Numbered from the stretch's first letter, positions 7,551-15,796 are shown. The stretch: DNA of 17,436 nucleotides from Chitinophagaceae bacterium UBA3961 (GCA_002385265.1 DGDD01000218.1:1-17436); one strand, 5' to 3'. Notes: a model not told the origin generated them from the sequence alone. Numbers and translations: made by a program.

Positions 7551-9668
7551 TTATCGTTGTGTGAACTGAGCCGGCATTGTTTTGCCGAGTAAGTTCTGAT
7601 AGATAAAAGAATAGGTTTCCATTCTAATATGCTGTGCTTTGTTTTGGCTGTTTCCACCAATACCGTGGCGTTCTCCCGGATACAACATGAATTCAAAATG
7701 CTTTCTCAATTCCTCCAATTTGTTGATGAATTGAATGCTGTTCTGCATGTGTACGTTGTCGTCGGAAGTGCCATGAACTATTCTTAGCAATCCAACATAT
7801 TTATCTGCGTAGGTATTAACCGCCGTTACTTTGTAACCTTCAGCGTTTTCGCCCGGTGTGTCCATGAAGCGCTCTGTGTAATGTGTATCGTACAATTGCC
7901 AATCGGTAACAGACGCATTGGCAATACCGTGTGTGAACACAGAAGCACCGTAGGTAAGCGCCATACAGGTCATATAACCACCGAAACTACCGCCGGTAAT
8001 CGCGAGTTTAGTGCCGTCTACCCATGGCTGTTGTTTTAGCCAATTTCCGCAAGCCATATAGTCTTCGATTTCATACTTACCCAAAATGCGGTGGATATAA
8101 TTCAATCCAACTTTGCCGAAATGACCGCTGCTTCTATTATCGAAAGCAACTTGAATCATTCCTTCTTGAGCCCACCATTGTGTTGCGCCACCTACTCCTC
8201 TCCAACGATCGTAAACGGTACCTGCGTTTGGTCCGCCATAGATGCTTACCAAAACAGGATACTTCTTGTTAGGGTCAAAATTGGTTGGGTAGGTAATTAA
8301 AACAGGTAGATCAAACAATCCATCGGTTGATTTCACACGAACCAATTCCGTTTTCGGAATTTCATACTCATTGATGGTAGCGGTTACTCCTTTGCCTAAT
8401 TCTCTTACCACTTTTCCTTTGGCATCTACTAAGGCCATAGTTGGCGGTGTGCTTACATTTGAATAGGTAGTAATGAAGTATTTTCCATTAGGTGAAAGGT
8501 TTACCTGGTCGTGCGAATAATCACCAAATGATAAACGTGTTAGCCCGGTTCCATTTAAATTGATCTTATAGAAATCGAAGCGAGCTGAGTTTTCTTTTCT
8601 TGCACGGAAGTAAATTACTTTGGCCTTCTCATCAATTTTATAAATAGAAGTTCCCCAGAAATTTCCGGTAGTGATTTGATTCACCAACTTGCCATCATTT
8701 TGATAGAGGTAAAGGTTTTCCCAACCATCCTTGTCGCTTTTTAAGACGAATTGCTTGCTAGCAGTTAGAAACTCTATTCTGCTTGCTTCATCCAAATCGA
8801 TCCAGGTTTTTTGTTCTTCCTTATAAATAGGTGTTTTGCCACCTGCTTGGTCAATTTGATAAATGATGAGTTGGTCCTGACCACGGTTCATCCATTGTAC
8901 CCATAACTTGCTGTCTAAGGTCCAATAAGGTGCGCCGAAGTATTGATCCTCTTTTTGATTGAAGTCAGCCCAAGTAGTTTTGGTAGCATCCGCTACTGAT
9001 ACCACTCCAATTTTTACTTCGGGATTTTTGTCTCCGGGTTTGGGGTAGCGCTCGTTTTCCAAATATCCGTGCTGACCATCACTCCAGTAAATCGGAAACA
9101 CAGGCACATTGGCATCATCAAAACGGATAAAGGCCAATTGCTTGCTATCGGGACTCCACCAAAATGCTTTATAGCGACTTCCTCTTCCTAAAATTTCTTC
9201 ATAATACACCCAAGAAGCATAACCATTTAATATGGTAGCACTTCCGTCAGTAGTAACGGCTGACTCTTTTTTAGCCGCCACATCATAGATGTAAAGGTTG
9301 TTATCAGTTTTTGTATAAGCTGCCCAGTTTTTATCGGGCGAGTAAGTGATGTTTCTAGCGTCTTTGATAGTAAGCGAAGGAGCCGGAGGTGCTGCCGTTT
9401 CTGTAGCAGGGGCAGTATACAAAACTGCTGTGCCTGTTTTTACATCAATGCTGTAAAGCTTTTGTTTTCCATCGGCTTCATCCTTTCTTCTTTCAATGTA
9501 GTGTGTGTCGTCTACCCAACCGGTAATTGCAGGAAGGGGTTGGTTGATGTTGGTAGCGGCGCCTTTGAACAATTGTTCATAGGTGAATGCTTTTTTCTGT
9601 GCATAGGTGTTGAGGGTACTCAGAAGGCTGAGCCCGATCACCAATGCTGGAAGGGTCATTTTTCTCAT
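7551..9668 (-). CDS. Dipeptidyl-peptidase IV-like serine peptidase (S9B)
   Basis: Exported prolyl peptidase that removes N-terminal dipeptides (or tripeptides) ending in proline. With the chosen start (ATG at 9668, 705 residues) it opens with a clean signal peptide, MRKMTLPALVIGLSLLSTLN followed by TYAQ. A DPPIV beta-propeller covers about 45-480 and contains the WVYYEEILGR motif, whose Glu-Glu pair binds the substrate amino terminus in DPP IV. The C-terminal alpha/beta-hydrolase domain has all three catalytic residues: Ser561 in GGSFGGY, Asp636 in GTSDDNVH and His668 in ERHGIGG. Their spacing (75 and 32 residues) is close to that of human DPP4. The frame extends 10 codons further to 9698 (MYIHASIYSN), but that would bury the signal peptide. 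It could be a prolyl tripeptidyl peptidase of the same family. Probably periplasmic, in peptide scavenging. Confidence 0.93.
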   Translation of the reverse strand: MRKMTLPALVIGLSLLSTLNTYAQKKAFTYEQLFKGAATNINQPLPAITGWVDDTHYIERRKDEADGKQKLYSIDVKTGTAVLYTAPATETAAPPAPSLTIKDARNITYSPDKNWAAYTKTDNNLYIYDVAAKKESAVTTDGSATILNGYASWVYYEEILGRGSRYKAFWWSPDSKQLAFIRFDDANVPVFPIYWSDGQHGYLENERYPKPGDKNPEVKIGVVSVADATKTTWADFNQKEDQYFGAPYWTLDSKLWVQWMNRGQDQLIIYQIDQAGGKTPIYKEEQKTWIDLDEASRIEFLTASKQFVLKSDKDGWENLYLYQNDGKLVNQITTGNFWGTSIYKIDEKAKVIYFRARKENSARFDFYKINLNGTGLTRLSFGDYSHDQVNLSPNGKYFITTYSNVSTPPTMALVDAKGKVVRELGKGVTATINEYEIPKTELVRVKSTDGLFDLPVLITYPTNFDPNKKYPVLVSIYGGPNAGTVYDRWRGVGGATQWWAQEGMIQVAFDNRSSGHFGKVGLNYIHRILGKYEIEDYMACGNWLKQQPWVDGTKLAITGGSFGGYMTCMALTYGASVFTHGIANASVTDWQLYDTHYTERFMDTPGENAEGYKVTAVNTYADKYVGLLRIVHGTSDDNVHMQNSIQFINKLEELRKHFEFMLYPGERHGIGGNSQNKAQHIRMETYSFIYQNLLGKTMPAQFTQR

Positions 9669-9687
9669 GTTCGAATAAATTGAGGCA

Positions 9688-9695
9688 TGAATGTA
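9688..9695 (-). promoter_or_regulatory. Weak -7 candidate upstream of the S9 peptidase
   Basis: TACATTCA on the minus strand matches four of the six fixed bases of TAnnTTTG and would place transcription start about 13 bases before the ATG at 9668. No clear -33 element was seen. Offered only as the best candidate in this short gap. Confidence 0.2.
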
Positions 9696-9747
9696 CAAAA
9701 AAATGACACCGAACTTCTGTTGTTTAGAAGAGTGGTAAGAGGAAATG

Positions 9748-9784
9748 AAAAAGGGTTTAAACTGATGGAAATCAGTCTAAACCC
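9748..9784 (-). terminator. Rho-independent terminator of the LamG/T9SS gene
   Basis: A 13-bp stem with one mismatch (plus-strand arms GGGTTTAAACTGA at 9753-9765 and TCAGTCTAAACCC at 9772-9784) and a 6-base loop. Read on the minus strand it is followed by five T (9748-9752), 21 bases after the stop of the gene. Confidence 0.85.
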
Positions 9785-9805
9785 ATGGTATAGTCGGTAG
9801 AAAGC

Positions 9806-11053
9806 TTACTGTTTTACAAAACTGGTGGTTTTGCCACTTCCATTTTGGATGTGATAGATGCCCGGAGTTAACACCGAAACATCAATCGAAGTATTGCCAT
9901 TTGCATTGAATTGCTTTACAATTTTACCATTCAAGTCTACAATCGTGAATTGAGTAGGAATGCTGGTATTAATGTAAAGTGTGCCTGTAGTATGGCTTGG
10001 GAATACTTTGAAGTCTTCAGTTGACTGATTTCTGATAGCAATCACTTTTGAATAATGCTCGCCTGCGGGTTCTACCAATTTGATTCGGTAATAAACCGTT
10101 GACCCGGTGGCGCGGTGATCTGCAATTTCAAAATTCGTTTGAAGTTGATTCTCCTTTACATGTTCGGTATGAATGGGAGTAAAGGCTTGGCGGTCATCGC
10201 TTCTTTCAACAATGAATTTCGCATCATTGTCAATTTTGGAAGTAGACCATTTAATTGAATGTGATCCCGATTTCTTATGAACAGTGAAGTCTTGAAACTT
10301 GATGGGCAGCGCTGAGAAGAAAGACCAAGTGGGGTCTTCTGAATCTGCTGCGCCGGTGCTTCCGATAATGCCATCGAAATGATTGGGGCTAGCGTCGTGA
10401 AGCGTTTGACCACTTCCTTCATTGAACAACCAAAGGGCAGATGTGTGATGGTCCAAAGCAAGGTCCCCTTTTGAAGGCGTGAAATTGCTGTGGTATCGCA
10501 CGGTTGTTGAGAAGCGAATTTGATCGATGTATCCATGGAAGAATGGATCACCTAAGAAGTTAGAGCGTCCAAAACGGAAATTATACAAACTCGTTAATTG
10601 CGAAGGACGCAATGTCATGCTCGTATTGGTAGCAATCAAACTTCCATTTAGATACATTTTCCCGGTATGGGTTGCATGTTCTACCGTGATGGCGATATGA
10701 TGCCACATATTTGTTTGGAGGGGCGTAGAGGTTGCCAAGAGCTGCTGTTGCGATTCCGTGGTATTCGAAATCGCATACCATATACCTCCGCCGGCAATAT
10801 TAGGCATGAGTGCAATGTAGATATCGCTGTTACCGAAGCCTATAATACGTTGCCATGGTCCACCGCCTTGGAAATAGAACCAAGTTTCGATGGTATGGTC
10901 GCCCGATAATTGTGCAATGGGATTCTGGGTAAAATGAACGTATCGTCCATTCCCGTCGAAATGCAGAGAGCCGTTTTGTGATAAAGCAGCTTTAGATAAG
11001 GTCAATAAACCTACACTGAGAACCGTGGTTCTCATGAGTACAGAAAAATTCAT
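9806..11053 (-). CDS. Secreted LamG-like protein with T9SS C-terminal sorting domain
   Basis: A 415-residue protein. Residues 1-26 are a signal peptide ending AALSQ; Met7 is an alternative start that also keeps it. Residues about 28-230 form a LamG/concanavalin-type jelly roll: SLHFDGNGRYVHF, HTIETWFYF, MWHHIAITV, GKMYLNGSLIA and GYIDQIRFS are the recurring strands of this fold. A linker domain at about 249-342 begins ALPIKFQDFTV and contains SIKWSTSKIDNDAKFIVERS, the fibronectin-III-like module usually placed before T9SS tails. The sorting domain (about 347-415) has FKVFPS, FTIVDLNGKIVKQF and TPGIYHIQ. The protein should cross the outer membrane by type IX secretion and be released or attached to the surface. 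No catalytic residues are recognisable; binding of a carbohydrate or other polymer is inference from the LamG fold. It has its own promoter and terminator. Confidence 0.9.
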   Translation of the reverse strand: MNFSVLMRTTVLSVGLLTLSKAALSQNGSLHFDGNGRYVHFTQNPIAQLSGDHTIETWFYFQGGGPWQRIIGFGNSDIYIALMPNIAGGGIWYAISNTTESQQQLLATSTPLQTNMWHHIAITVEHATHTGKMYLNGSLIATNTSMTLRPSQLTSLYNFRFGRSNFLGDPFFHGYIDQIRFSTTVRYHSNFTPSKGDLALDHHTSALWLFNEGSGQTLHDASPNHFDGIIGSTGAADSEDPTWSFFSALPIKFQDFTVHKKSGSHSIKWSTSKIDNDAKFIVERSDDRQAFTPIHTEHVKENQLQTNFEIADHRATGSTVYYRIKLVEPAGEHYSKVIAIRNQSTEDFKVFPSHTTGTLYINTSIPTQFTIVDLNGKIVKQFNANGNTSIDVSVLTPGIYHIQNGSGKTTSFVKQ

Positions 11054-11075
11054 AGTTGAGTCAAATGGTGCGGTG

Positions 11076-11107
11076 CTAAACTAATTCCCGAAGGCGATAC
11101 CAACAAA
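11076..11107 (-). promoter_or_regulatory. Candidate promoter of the LamG/T9SS gene
   Basis: On the minus strand, TTTG (11104-11107), a 20-base spacer and TAGTTTAG (11076-11083), one mismatch to TAnnTTTG. It would give a leader of roughly 15 bases before the ATG at 11053. Confidence 0.45.
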
Positions 11108-11115
11108 CTTTTCTA

Positions 11116-11138
11116 AGTATTTTTTTGCAGAAAATACT
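11116..11138. repeat. 8-bp inverted repeat in the gap between LamG and ABC genes
   Basis: AGTATTTT (11116-11123) and AAAATACT (11131-11138) around a 7-base loop. It lies just upstream of the LamG promoter candidate. It has no T-run placed as in a terminator on either strand, so an operator or a chance AT-rich palindrome are both possible. Confidence 0.35.
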
Positions 11139-11159
11139 AATGGTATTGGGTAGTTTTAC

Positions 11160-11190
11160 TCTAAAACGACTGAGACTGAGCTAGTTCGTT
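11160..11190 (-). terminator. Weak terminator-like hairpin after the ABC exporter gene
   Basis: On the minus strand AACGAACT pairs with AGTCGTT with one bulged base (plus-strand arms 11183-11190 and 11165-11171), then TTTTAGAG. The stem is short and the T-run poor, so this is a tentative call. Confidence 0.3.
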
Positions 11191-11198
11191 AACAAAAG

Positions 11199-13019
11199 TT
11201 ATTTTACTTCTTGCATCTCGATCAGTCTTTTGTAAACACCACTTTGTGCCAATAAGGATTCGTGATTGCCTCTTTCTACAATTTTTCCTTTTTGAAGAAC
11301 GATGATTTCATCGGCATGACGAATGGTGCTTAGTCGGTGCGCAATTACAATACTGGTTCTGTTCTGCATCATGGTATTGATGGCATCTTGCACCAATTTT
11401 TCACTTTCGGTATCTAGTGAAGAAGTGGCTTCGTCTAAGATTAGAATCGGAGGGTTCTTAAGTAAGGCGCGGGCAATGGTTACACGCTGACGTTCACCTC
11501 CACTTAATTTCATTCCACGGTCGCCAATATTGGTTTCGTACCCATCTTCTTTTTTCACAATGAAATTATGTGCATTGGCCACTTTAGCGGCTGCTTCAAT
11601 TGCATCAAGCTTTGCATCGGGAACACCCAGTGCAATATTCGCCGCGATGGTATCATTGAAGAGAATGGGCTCTTGGGTAACGATGCCCATGTGTTTACGA
11701 AGCGATTCGAGAGAATATTTTTTGATGTCTACTCCATCGATCAACAATTCTCCTTCTGCAGCATCGTGAAAGCGTGGTACCAGATCTGCCAAGGTTGATT
11801 TTCCTGCACCGGAAGCACCTACAAGGGCAACAGTTTTCCCTTTTTCAATGCGCAAGTTGATATTGTCGAGAATGGTTTGGTCTTCGTATTTAAAGGTGAG
11901 GTTCTTGAACTCGATGGCTTCTTTGAACTCATTCAAGCTAAGAGGGTTTTCAGCTTCTTTTACTGCAATAGGTGCTTTCAATACTTCTTCAATGCGTTCA
12001 ATGGCGGCGCTTCCGCGTTGGGCATTGTAGAAGGCTGTAGACAATGATTTGGCCGGGTTGATGATTTGAGAAAATACAATGATATAGGTGATAAAGCTTT
12101 CAGGCAACAATCCAATTTCATGGTTCAATACCAGTGAGCCTCCCCACCAAAGAATGGTACACAATACCAATACACCTAACACTTCTGAAACAGGAGAAGC
12201 CATGTCTCTTCGGAAAGCAATTTGATTTCTCAAATTATTCAATCGCGTATTGGTGCTATAGAACTGATCGCCAATTTTACGCTCTGCATTAAAGGCTTTG
12301 ATGATACGCAATCCACTCAAAGTTTCTTCCAAAATACTCATCAAATTTCCTTGCTCGTGCTGTGCTTTGCCGGAATCTTTGCGAAGAGATTTGCTTAAGC
12401 GACCAATGATAAGTCCTGCAATTGGTAACAGTACCAATACAATTAAAGTAAGATAAGGGCTAAGAAATATCAAGGTTCCCAAAAACACAAGAATAGTGAG
12501 TGGTTCACGAATCAATCCTTCCAAAGTTCCAATCACACTCCACTCAATTTCGTTCATATCATTGCTCATTCTGCTAATGATATCACCTTTGCGTTGTTCA
12601 GTGAAGAAACCAATAGGAAGTTCCAGAATCTTGCCATACAAACCTGCTCTCAAACGAGTCATTACGTGGTTTCGAATGGGGGCCATTACACGATAGCTCA
12701 AGTACACAAATACGTTCTTTAGCAGAATTGCTCCCACTACCAATAAACAAACGAAGGCTAAAGCTGCGCCTTTTCCATGTGTAAGAATCAACTGTCCTAA
12801 TTCGTAATTGATATATTTTCCAACCGACTCAGAGGAAAACTCAAGTACAGGTGGTACGGTTGGTGGAGGTGCATCTTTAAACAGCATTTGGAGAAAGGGT
12901 CCTATACCGGCTAAAGAAACAACTGAGAAACAAATTGATAGGAATATAAAGATGAAATAGAGGCCTATTTTGCCTTTTTGATCGGATAAATACCTTAAAA
13001 TCGTCGAAAATCGCTTCAT
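11199..13019 (-). CDS. MsbA-like ABC exporter (fused permease and ATPase)
   Basis: A 606-residue half-transporter that would work as a homodimer in the inner membrane. The first about 330 residues hold the six-helix exporter domain, including ISRMSNDMNEIEWSVIG, a loop typical of this family. The ATPase domain has every motif: Walker A GASGAGKS (401-408), Q-loop VTQEP, signature LSGGERQ (505-511), Walker B ILILDEAT with Asp529 and catalytic Glu530, and the switch His561. The nearest well-known family is MsbA (lipid A-core flippase) and related lipid or drug exporters. The substrate cannot be told from sequence, but a lipid or LPS role is plausible for a single-copy housekeeping exporter. I chose the ATG at 13019 (MKRFSTILRY); the frame runs on to 13121 but would then overlap divergent rbfA by 45 bases, and the extra residues fit no family start. 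Confidence 0.93.
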   Translation of the reverse strand: MKRFSTILRYLSDQKGKIGLYFIFIFLSICFSVVSLAGIGPFLQMLFKDAPPPTVPPVLEFSSESVGKYINYELGQLILTHGKGAALAFVCLLVVGAILLKNVFVYLSYRVMAPIRNHVMTRLRAGLYGKILELPIGFFTEQRKGDIISRMSNDMNEIEWSVIGTLEGLIREPLTILVFLGTLIFLSPYLTLIVLVLLPIAGLIIGRLSKSLRKDSGKAQHEQGNLMSILEETLSGLRIIKAFNAERKIGDQFYSTNTRLNNLRNQIAFRRDMASPVSEVLGVLVLCTILWWGGSLVLNHEIGLLPESFITYIIVFSQIINPAKSLSTAFYNAQRGSAAIERIEEVLKAPIAVKEAENPLSLNEFKEAIEFKNLTFKYEDQTILDNINLRIEKGKTVALVGASGAGKSTLADLVPRFHDAAEGELLIDGVDIKKYSLESLRKHMGIVTQEPILFNDTIAANIALGVPDAKLDAIEAAAKVANAHNFIVKKEDGYETNIGDRGMKLSGGERQRVTIARALLKNPPILILDEATSSLDTESEKLVQDAINTMMQNRTSIVIAHRLSTIRHADEIIVLQKGKIVERGNHESLLAQSGVYKRLIEMQEVK

Positions 13020-13037
13020 GTCTAAATTTAAACCATG

Positions 13038-13054
13038 CAAAGTAAGTAATTTTA
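13038..13054. promoter_or_regulatory. Divergent promoter region, ABC exporter / rbfA
   Basis: The 57-base gap between the two start codons holds TTACTTTG on minus (13038-13045, one mismatch to the TAnnTTTG -7 element) and TAATTTTA on plus (13047-13054, one mismatch). They are almost back to back, so the two units may compete for RNA polymerase. No good -33 element was found for either. Confidence 0.35.
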
Positions 13055-13076
13055 CAGCGATTAAATAGTTAAAGAG

Positions 13077-13454
13077 ATGCAAGAAGGGAAAAGACAGAAA
13101 CAAGTAGCGGGATTGATCCAAGAAGAGATGAATGCCATTTTTCAGCGATTGGGACTCACCATGATGGATGGTGGCATGGTTTCCATTTCGGGAGTGAAAG
13201 TAACCCCCGATTTATTGGAGGCTCGAATTTACATTAGCTTGTTTCAAGTGGCCGATCCGAAAATCACCATGAAAAAGATCGAGGATCGCGGTTGGGAAAT
13301 CAAAAAAGAGTTAACGGCGCGCGTTGCTAAACAGCTCAGAAGAATGCCCGAGATTCGTTATTACCACGACGATACATTGGACCAAGTATTCAAAATAGAA
13401 AACCTGCTCCAACAAATTAAAAAGGACGAGGGCAAGAAGACCGACGAGGCCTAA
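13077..13454 (+). CDS. rbfA: Ribosome-binding factor A
   Basis: A 125-residue protein of normal length for RbfA, a single KH-like domain that binds the 30S subunit late in assembly and helps mature the 5' end of 16S rRNA. The family pattern is clear: an N-terminal helix KRQKQVAGLIQEEMNAIFQ, the strand region VSISGVKVTPDLLEARIYIS, the helix KKELTARVAKQLRRMPEIRY and the closing DDTLDQVFKIENLLQQI. The ATG is preceded by AAAGAG, a weak Shine-Dalgarno-like run. A Lol-like permease follows 20 bases downstream, probably in the same operon; that pairing is, from memory, common in Bacteroidota. Confidence 0.95.
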   Translation: MQEGKRQKQVAGLIQEEMNAIFQRLGLTMMDGGMVSISGVKVTPDLLEARIYISLFQVADPKITMKKIEDRGWEIKKELTARVAKQLRRMPEIRYYHDDTLDQVFKIENLLQQIKKDEGKKTDEA

Positions 13455-13474
13455 TCATTTTAAACATTTCTTCC

Positions 13475-14698
13475 TTGAATTTTCTATTTGCCTGGCGCTA
13501 CTTTAAAGCAAAGAAAACCACACAAGCAATTAATGTGATTGCCTGGGTGAGTGTAGTGGCCATCGCAATTATTACGGCCGCTTTTGTAATCATGATGAGT
13601 GTTTTCAATGGATTCGAAGGTTTGGTGAAAGAGCTCTACGCTTCATTCTACGCCGACCTTCGGGTAGTACCGGCCAACGGAAAAGTGATTTTTGTTTCCG
13701 ATGCACAATGGCAACGCGTGCAAAAAATAAAAGGGTTGAAAGCTGCTAGCCGTATAATTGAAGAAAAAGCGTTGTTACAGAATCAGGATTTGCAAACCAT
13801 TGTGTTTTTAAAGGGAGTCGAAGATTCATATCAGTTAGTAACCGATATTCCGGCGAAAATCATCCGAGGAAAGTATTTTTTAGGTAGCACTGACCAACCC
13901 GCCATAGTATTGGGAAGTGGTATTGAGCACGCAGTAGCGGCAGATGTTGAAAGAAGTATATATCCGCTCACTGTATATCTATTTCGACGTGGCGTTCCCG
14001 TTAGTGAGATCGATCCCTATCAATCATTTTCAGCCGAGAACATACAAGGTGCCGGTACTTTCTTTATCCAGCAAGATATCGACAGCAAGTACGCACTCAC
14101 GAATATTGGATTGATGCAAAACTTGCTGAAAATGAAGCCCAATGAATACGGGGCTATTGAATTGGCGGTTCAGAAAAGCAAGGATCTTGAATCAGCAAAA
14201 AAAGAACTACAATCCATTTTTGGTAAAGAAGTATTAGTGGAAACTCGCTACGAACAAAACAAAAGCCTCTACCGCGTTATGCAAATGGAGAAGTGGGCAG
14301 GGTATGGATTAATGACGCTTATGTTGATTGTAGCTGCTTTCACGATGGTTGGTGCACTTACCATGTTGGTAATGGAGAAGCAAAAAGACATACAAGTGCT
14401 GAAGTCATTTGGAGCATCACAAGGCTGGATACAAAGAACTTTTTTAAGTGAAGGGTTAGTATTAGGGGGTATTGGAGTAATAGCCGGATTAATCCTCGGC
14501 ATTGGAATCTGTTTTGTGCAACAAAAATTCCATCTCATCAAAATACAAGGCGGTACGTTTCTGCTCGATCATTATCCGGTTTCTGTTCACCTGTTCGATA
14601 CCAGTTTGATAGCAGTAACGGTAGTGATCGTAACCGTATTGGCTTCTTGGTTCCCGGCTCGAAAGGCTAGTTTGCAAGCCATTGAATTGAAATCCTAA
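13475..14698 (+). CDS. LolC/LolE-like FtsX-family ABC transporter permease
   Basis: A 407-residue inner-membrane protein with the MacB/FtsX permease layout: one helix near the N-terminus (about 20-44, ending MMSVFNGFEG, a conserved LolC/E segment), a large periplasmic domain (about 45-270), then three helices (about 273-300, 325-347 and 375-395). The cytoplasmic segment KQKDIQVLKSFGAS and the ending FPARKASLQAIELKS are family hallmarks. LolC/E with the ATPase LolD extracts lipoproteins from the inner membrane and passes them to LolA; no LolD is encoded nearby. No ATG is available at the expected start. The frame after the rbfA stop offers TTG at 13475, giving MNFLFAWRYFKAKK, which fits the usual family beginning. 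An ATT or ATC a few codons earlier cannot be excluded. Confidence 0.92.
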   Translation: MNFLFAWRYFKAKKTTQAINVIAWVSVVAIAIITAAFVIMMSVFNGFEGLVKELYASFYADLRVVPANGKVIFVSDAQWQRVQKIKGLKAASRIIEEKALLQNQDLQTIVFLKGVEDSYQLVTDIPAKIIRGKYFLGSTDQPAIVLGSGIEHAVAADVERSIYPLTVYLFRRGVPVSEIDPYQSFSAENIQGAGTFFIQQDIDSKYALTNIGLMQNLLKMKPNEYGAIELAVQKSKDLESAKKELQSIFGKEVLVETRYEQNKSLYRVMQMEKWAGYGLMTLMLIVAAFTMVGALTMLVMEKQKDIQVLKSFGASQGWIQRTFLSEGLVLGGIGVIAGLILGIGICFVQQKFHLIKIQGGTFLLDHYPVSVHLFDTSLIAVTVVIVTVLASWFPARKASLQAIELKS

Positions 14699-14733
14699 TT
14701 CATTTGTCTGTGCTTCGGTTTATGAATTAGGAT
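14692..14733. repeat. 12-bp perfect inverted repeat spanning the permease stop codon
   Basis: ATCCTAATTCAT (14692-14703) and ATGAATTAGGAT (14722-14733) are perfectly complementary around an 18-base loop. The left arm contains the stop codon of the Lol-like permease gene. No T-run follows on plus, so it is not a classical terminator; it may be an mRNA 3'-end stabilising hairpin or a factor-dependent terminator. Confidence 0.6.
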
Positions 14734-14744
14734 GCCGATGCATT

Positions 14745-14801
14745 AAAAAAGCGATGAACCTGCACTACAGAGTCGTTGCTCTTTCAATACAAGTTCATCG
14801 C
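14745..14801 (-). terminator. Probable terminator of the transketolase gene
   Basis: Plus-strand arms GCGATGAACCTG (14751-14762) and CAAGTTCATCGC (14790-14801) pair with one mismatch, around a 27-base loop that can itself form AGAG/CTCT. Read on minus, the stem is followed by six T (14745-14750), and it begins 39 bases after the transketolase stop. Confidence 0.65.
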
Positions 14802-14839
14802 CTGATATTTTACAAACGAAGTTATTCCGCGAAACTAAA

Positions 14840-15676
14840 CTAGTAGTCTCCCAAGGTTTCCGGTAATTGCGCCAAGGCTTTGGCCAACTGTTCATCGTTA
14901 GGAGCAATACCATGCCATTCGTGGCTTCCTTCCATGAAATCGATGCCTTTACCCATTTCTGTTTTCATCAAAATAACGATGGGTTTGCCTTTTCCGGCGA
15001 AGGTTTTTGCTTTCTCTAATGCGGCAGCCACTTCATCTGCTACGTTTCCATTTTCCAACACCATTACTTCCCAGCCGAAAGCTGCGAATTTGGCACCTAA
15101 ATCGCCGAGACTCATTACTTTATCGGTAGGGCCGTCAATTTGCTGACCGTTCCAGTCAACAGTTGAAATAAGGTTGTCTAGTTTATGGTGAGCAGCGAAC
15201 ATGGCGGCTTCCCAAATTTGACCTTCTTGCAATTCGCCGTCGCCATGTAAAGAGAAAACTGTTGTATTTTCTTTATTGAGCTTTTTGGTAAGTGCGGCAC
15301 CGATGGCTACGCTCATGCCTTGTCCCAAAGAACCGGAGGCAATTCGAACGCCCGGAAGGTGTTCGTGGGTAGTGGGGTGGCCTTGGAGGCGGGTATTCAG
15401 TTTACGGAAGGTGCCCAATTCTTTTACATCGAAATAACCGGCGCGGGCCAAAGTTGCATAATAAACGGGTGAAATGTGACCATTGGAAAGTACGAACACA
15501 TCTTCACCGGTAGCGTCCATATTGAAGCTAGGGTTGTGTTTCATCACTTTAAAATAGAGGGCCGCGAAATAATCGGCACATCCCAAAGAACCTCCGGGGT
15601 GACCGCTGGCAGAACCATGAACCATGCGAACAATATCACGTCTTAATTGAGTAGCAACATCCTGTAAACTGGGCAT
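14840..15676 (-). CDS. Transketolase, N-terminal (thiamine diphosphate) subunit
   Basis: A 278-residue protein equal to the N-terminal half of transketolase, which moves two-carbon units between sugar phosphates in the pentose phosphate pathway. The cofactor-binding parts are present: GHPGG (25-29), GSLGQG (115-120), and the thiamine diphosphate motif GDGELQEGQ (145-153) with Asn176. The pyrimidine-binding and C-terminal domains are absent, so it must pair with a separate C-terminal subunit, a split form known in many bacteria and archaea. That partner is not adjacent here: downstream lies the convergent Lol-like permease gene. I chose the ATG at 15676 (MPSLQDVATQLRRDIVRM). The frame extends to a GTG at 15721, but a perfect -7 promoter element lies inside that extension. 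Confidence 0.92.
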   Translation of the reverse strand: MPSLQDVATQLRRDIVRMVHGSASGHPGGSLGCADYFAALYFKVMKHNPSFNMDATGEDVFVLSNGHISPVYYATLARAGYFDVKELGTFRKLNTRLQGHPTTHEHLPGVRIASGSLGQGMSVAIGAALTKKLNKENTTVFSLHGDGELQEGQIWEAAMFAAHHKLDNLISTVDWNGQQIDGPTDKVMSLGDLGAKFAAFGWEVMVLENGNVADEVAAALEKAKTFAGKGKPIVILMKTEMGKGIDFMEGSHEWHGIAPNDEQLAKALAQLPETLGDY

Positions 15677-15694
15677 AAAATATAGTTGTGGGCG

Positions 15695-15702
15695 CAAAAC
15701 TA
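15695..15702 (-). promoter_or_regulatory. -7 element of the transketolase promoter
   Basis: TAGTTTTG on the minus strand is a full match to TAnnTTTG and ends 18 bases before the ATG at 15676. The -33 region is weak (only TTC near the right distance). Its place inside the extended reading frame supports the shorter start. Confidence 0.5.
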
Positions 15703-15796
15703 CAGGAATTTGTTTAGCCACGGGAACAGAACATTAAACTTTTTGGAACGGCTCGGGTCATAAACACTTAATATCACAATAAAGTGGTGCTAAATG

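Noticed and set aside
11530..12030. Plus-strand open frames within the ABC exporter gene
   Set aside because: They are antisense to conserved ATPase motifs (Walker A, signature, Walker B) and have no support of their own.
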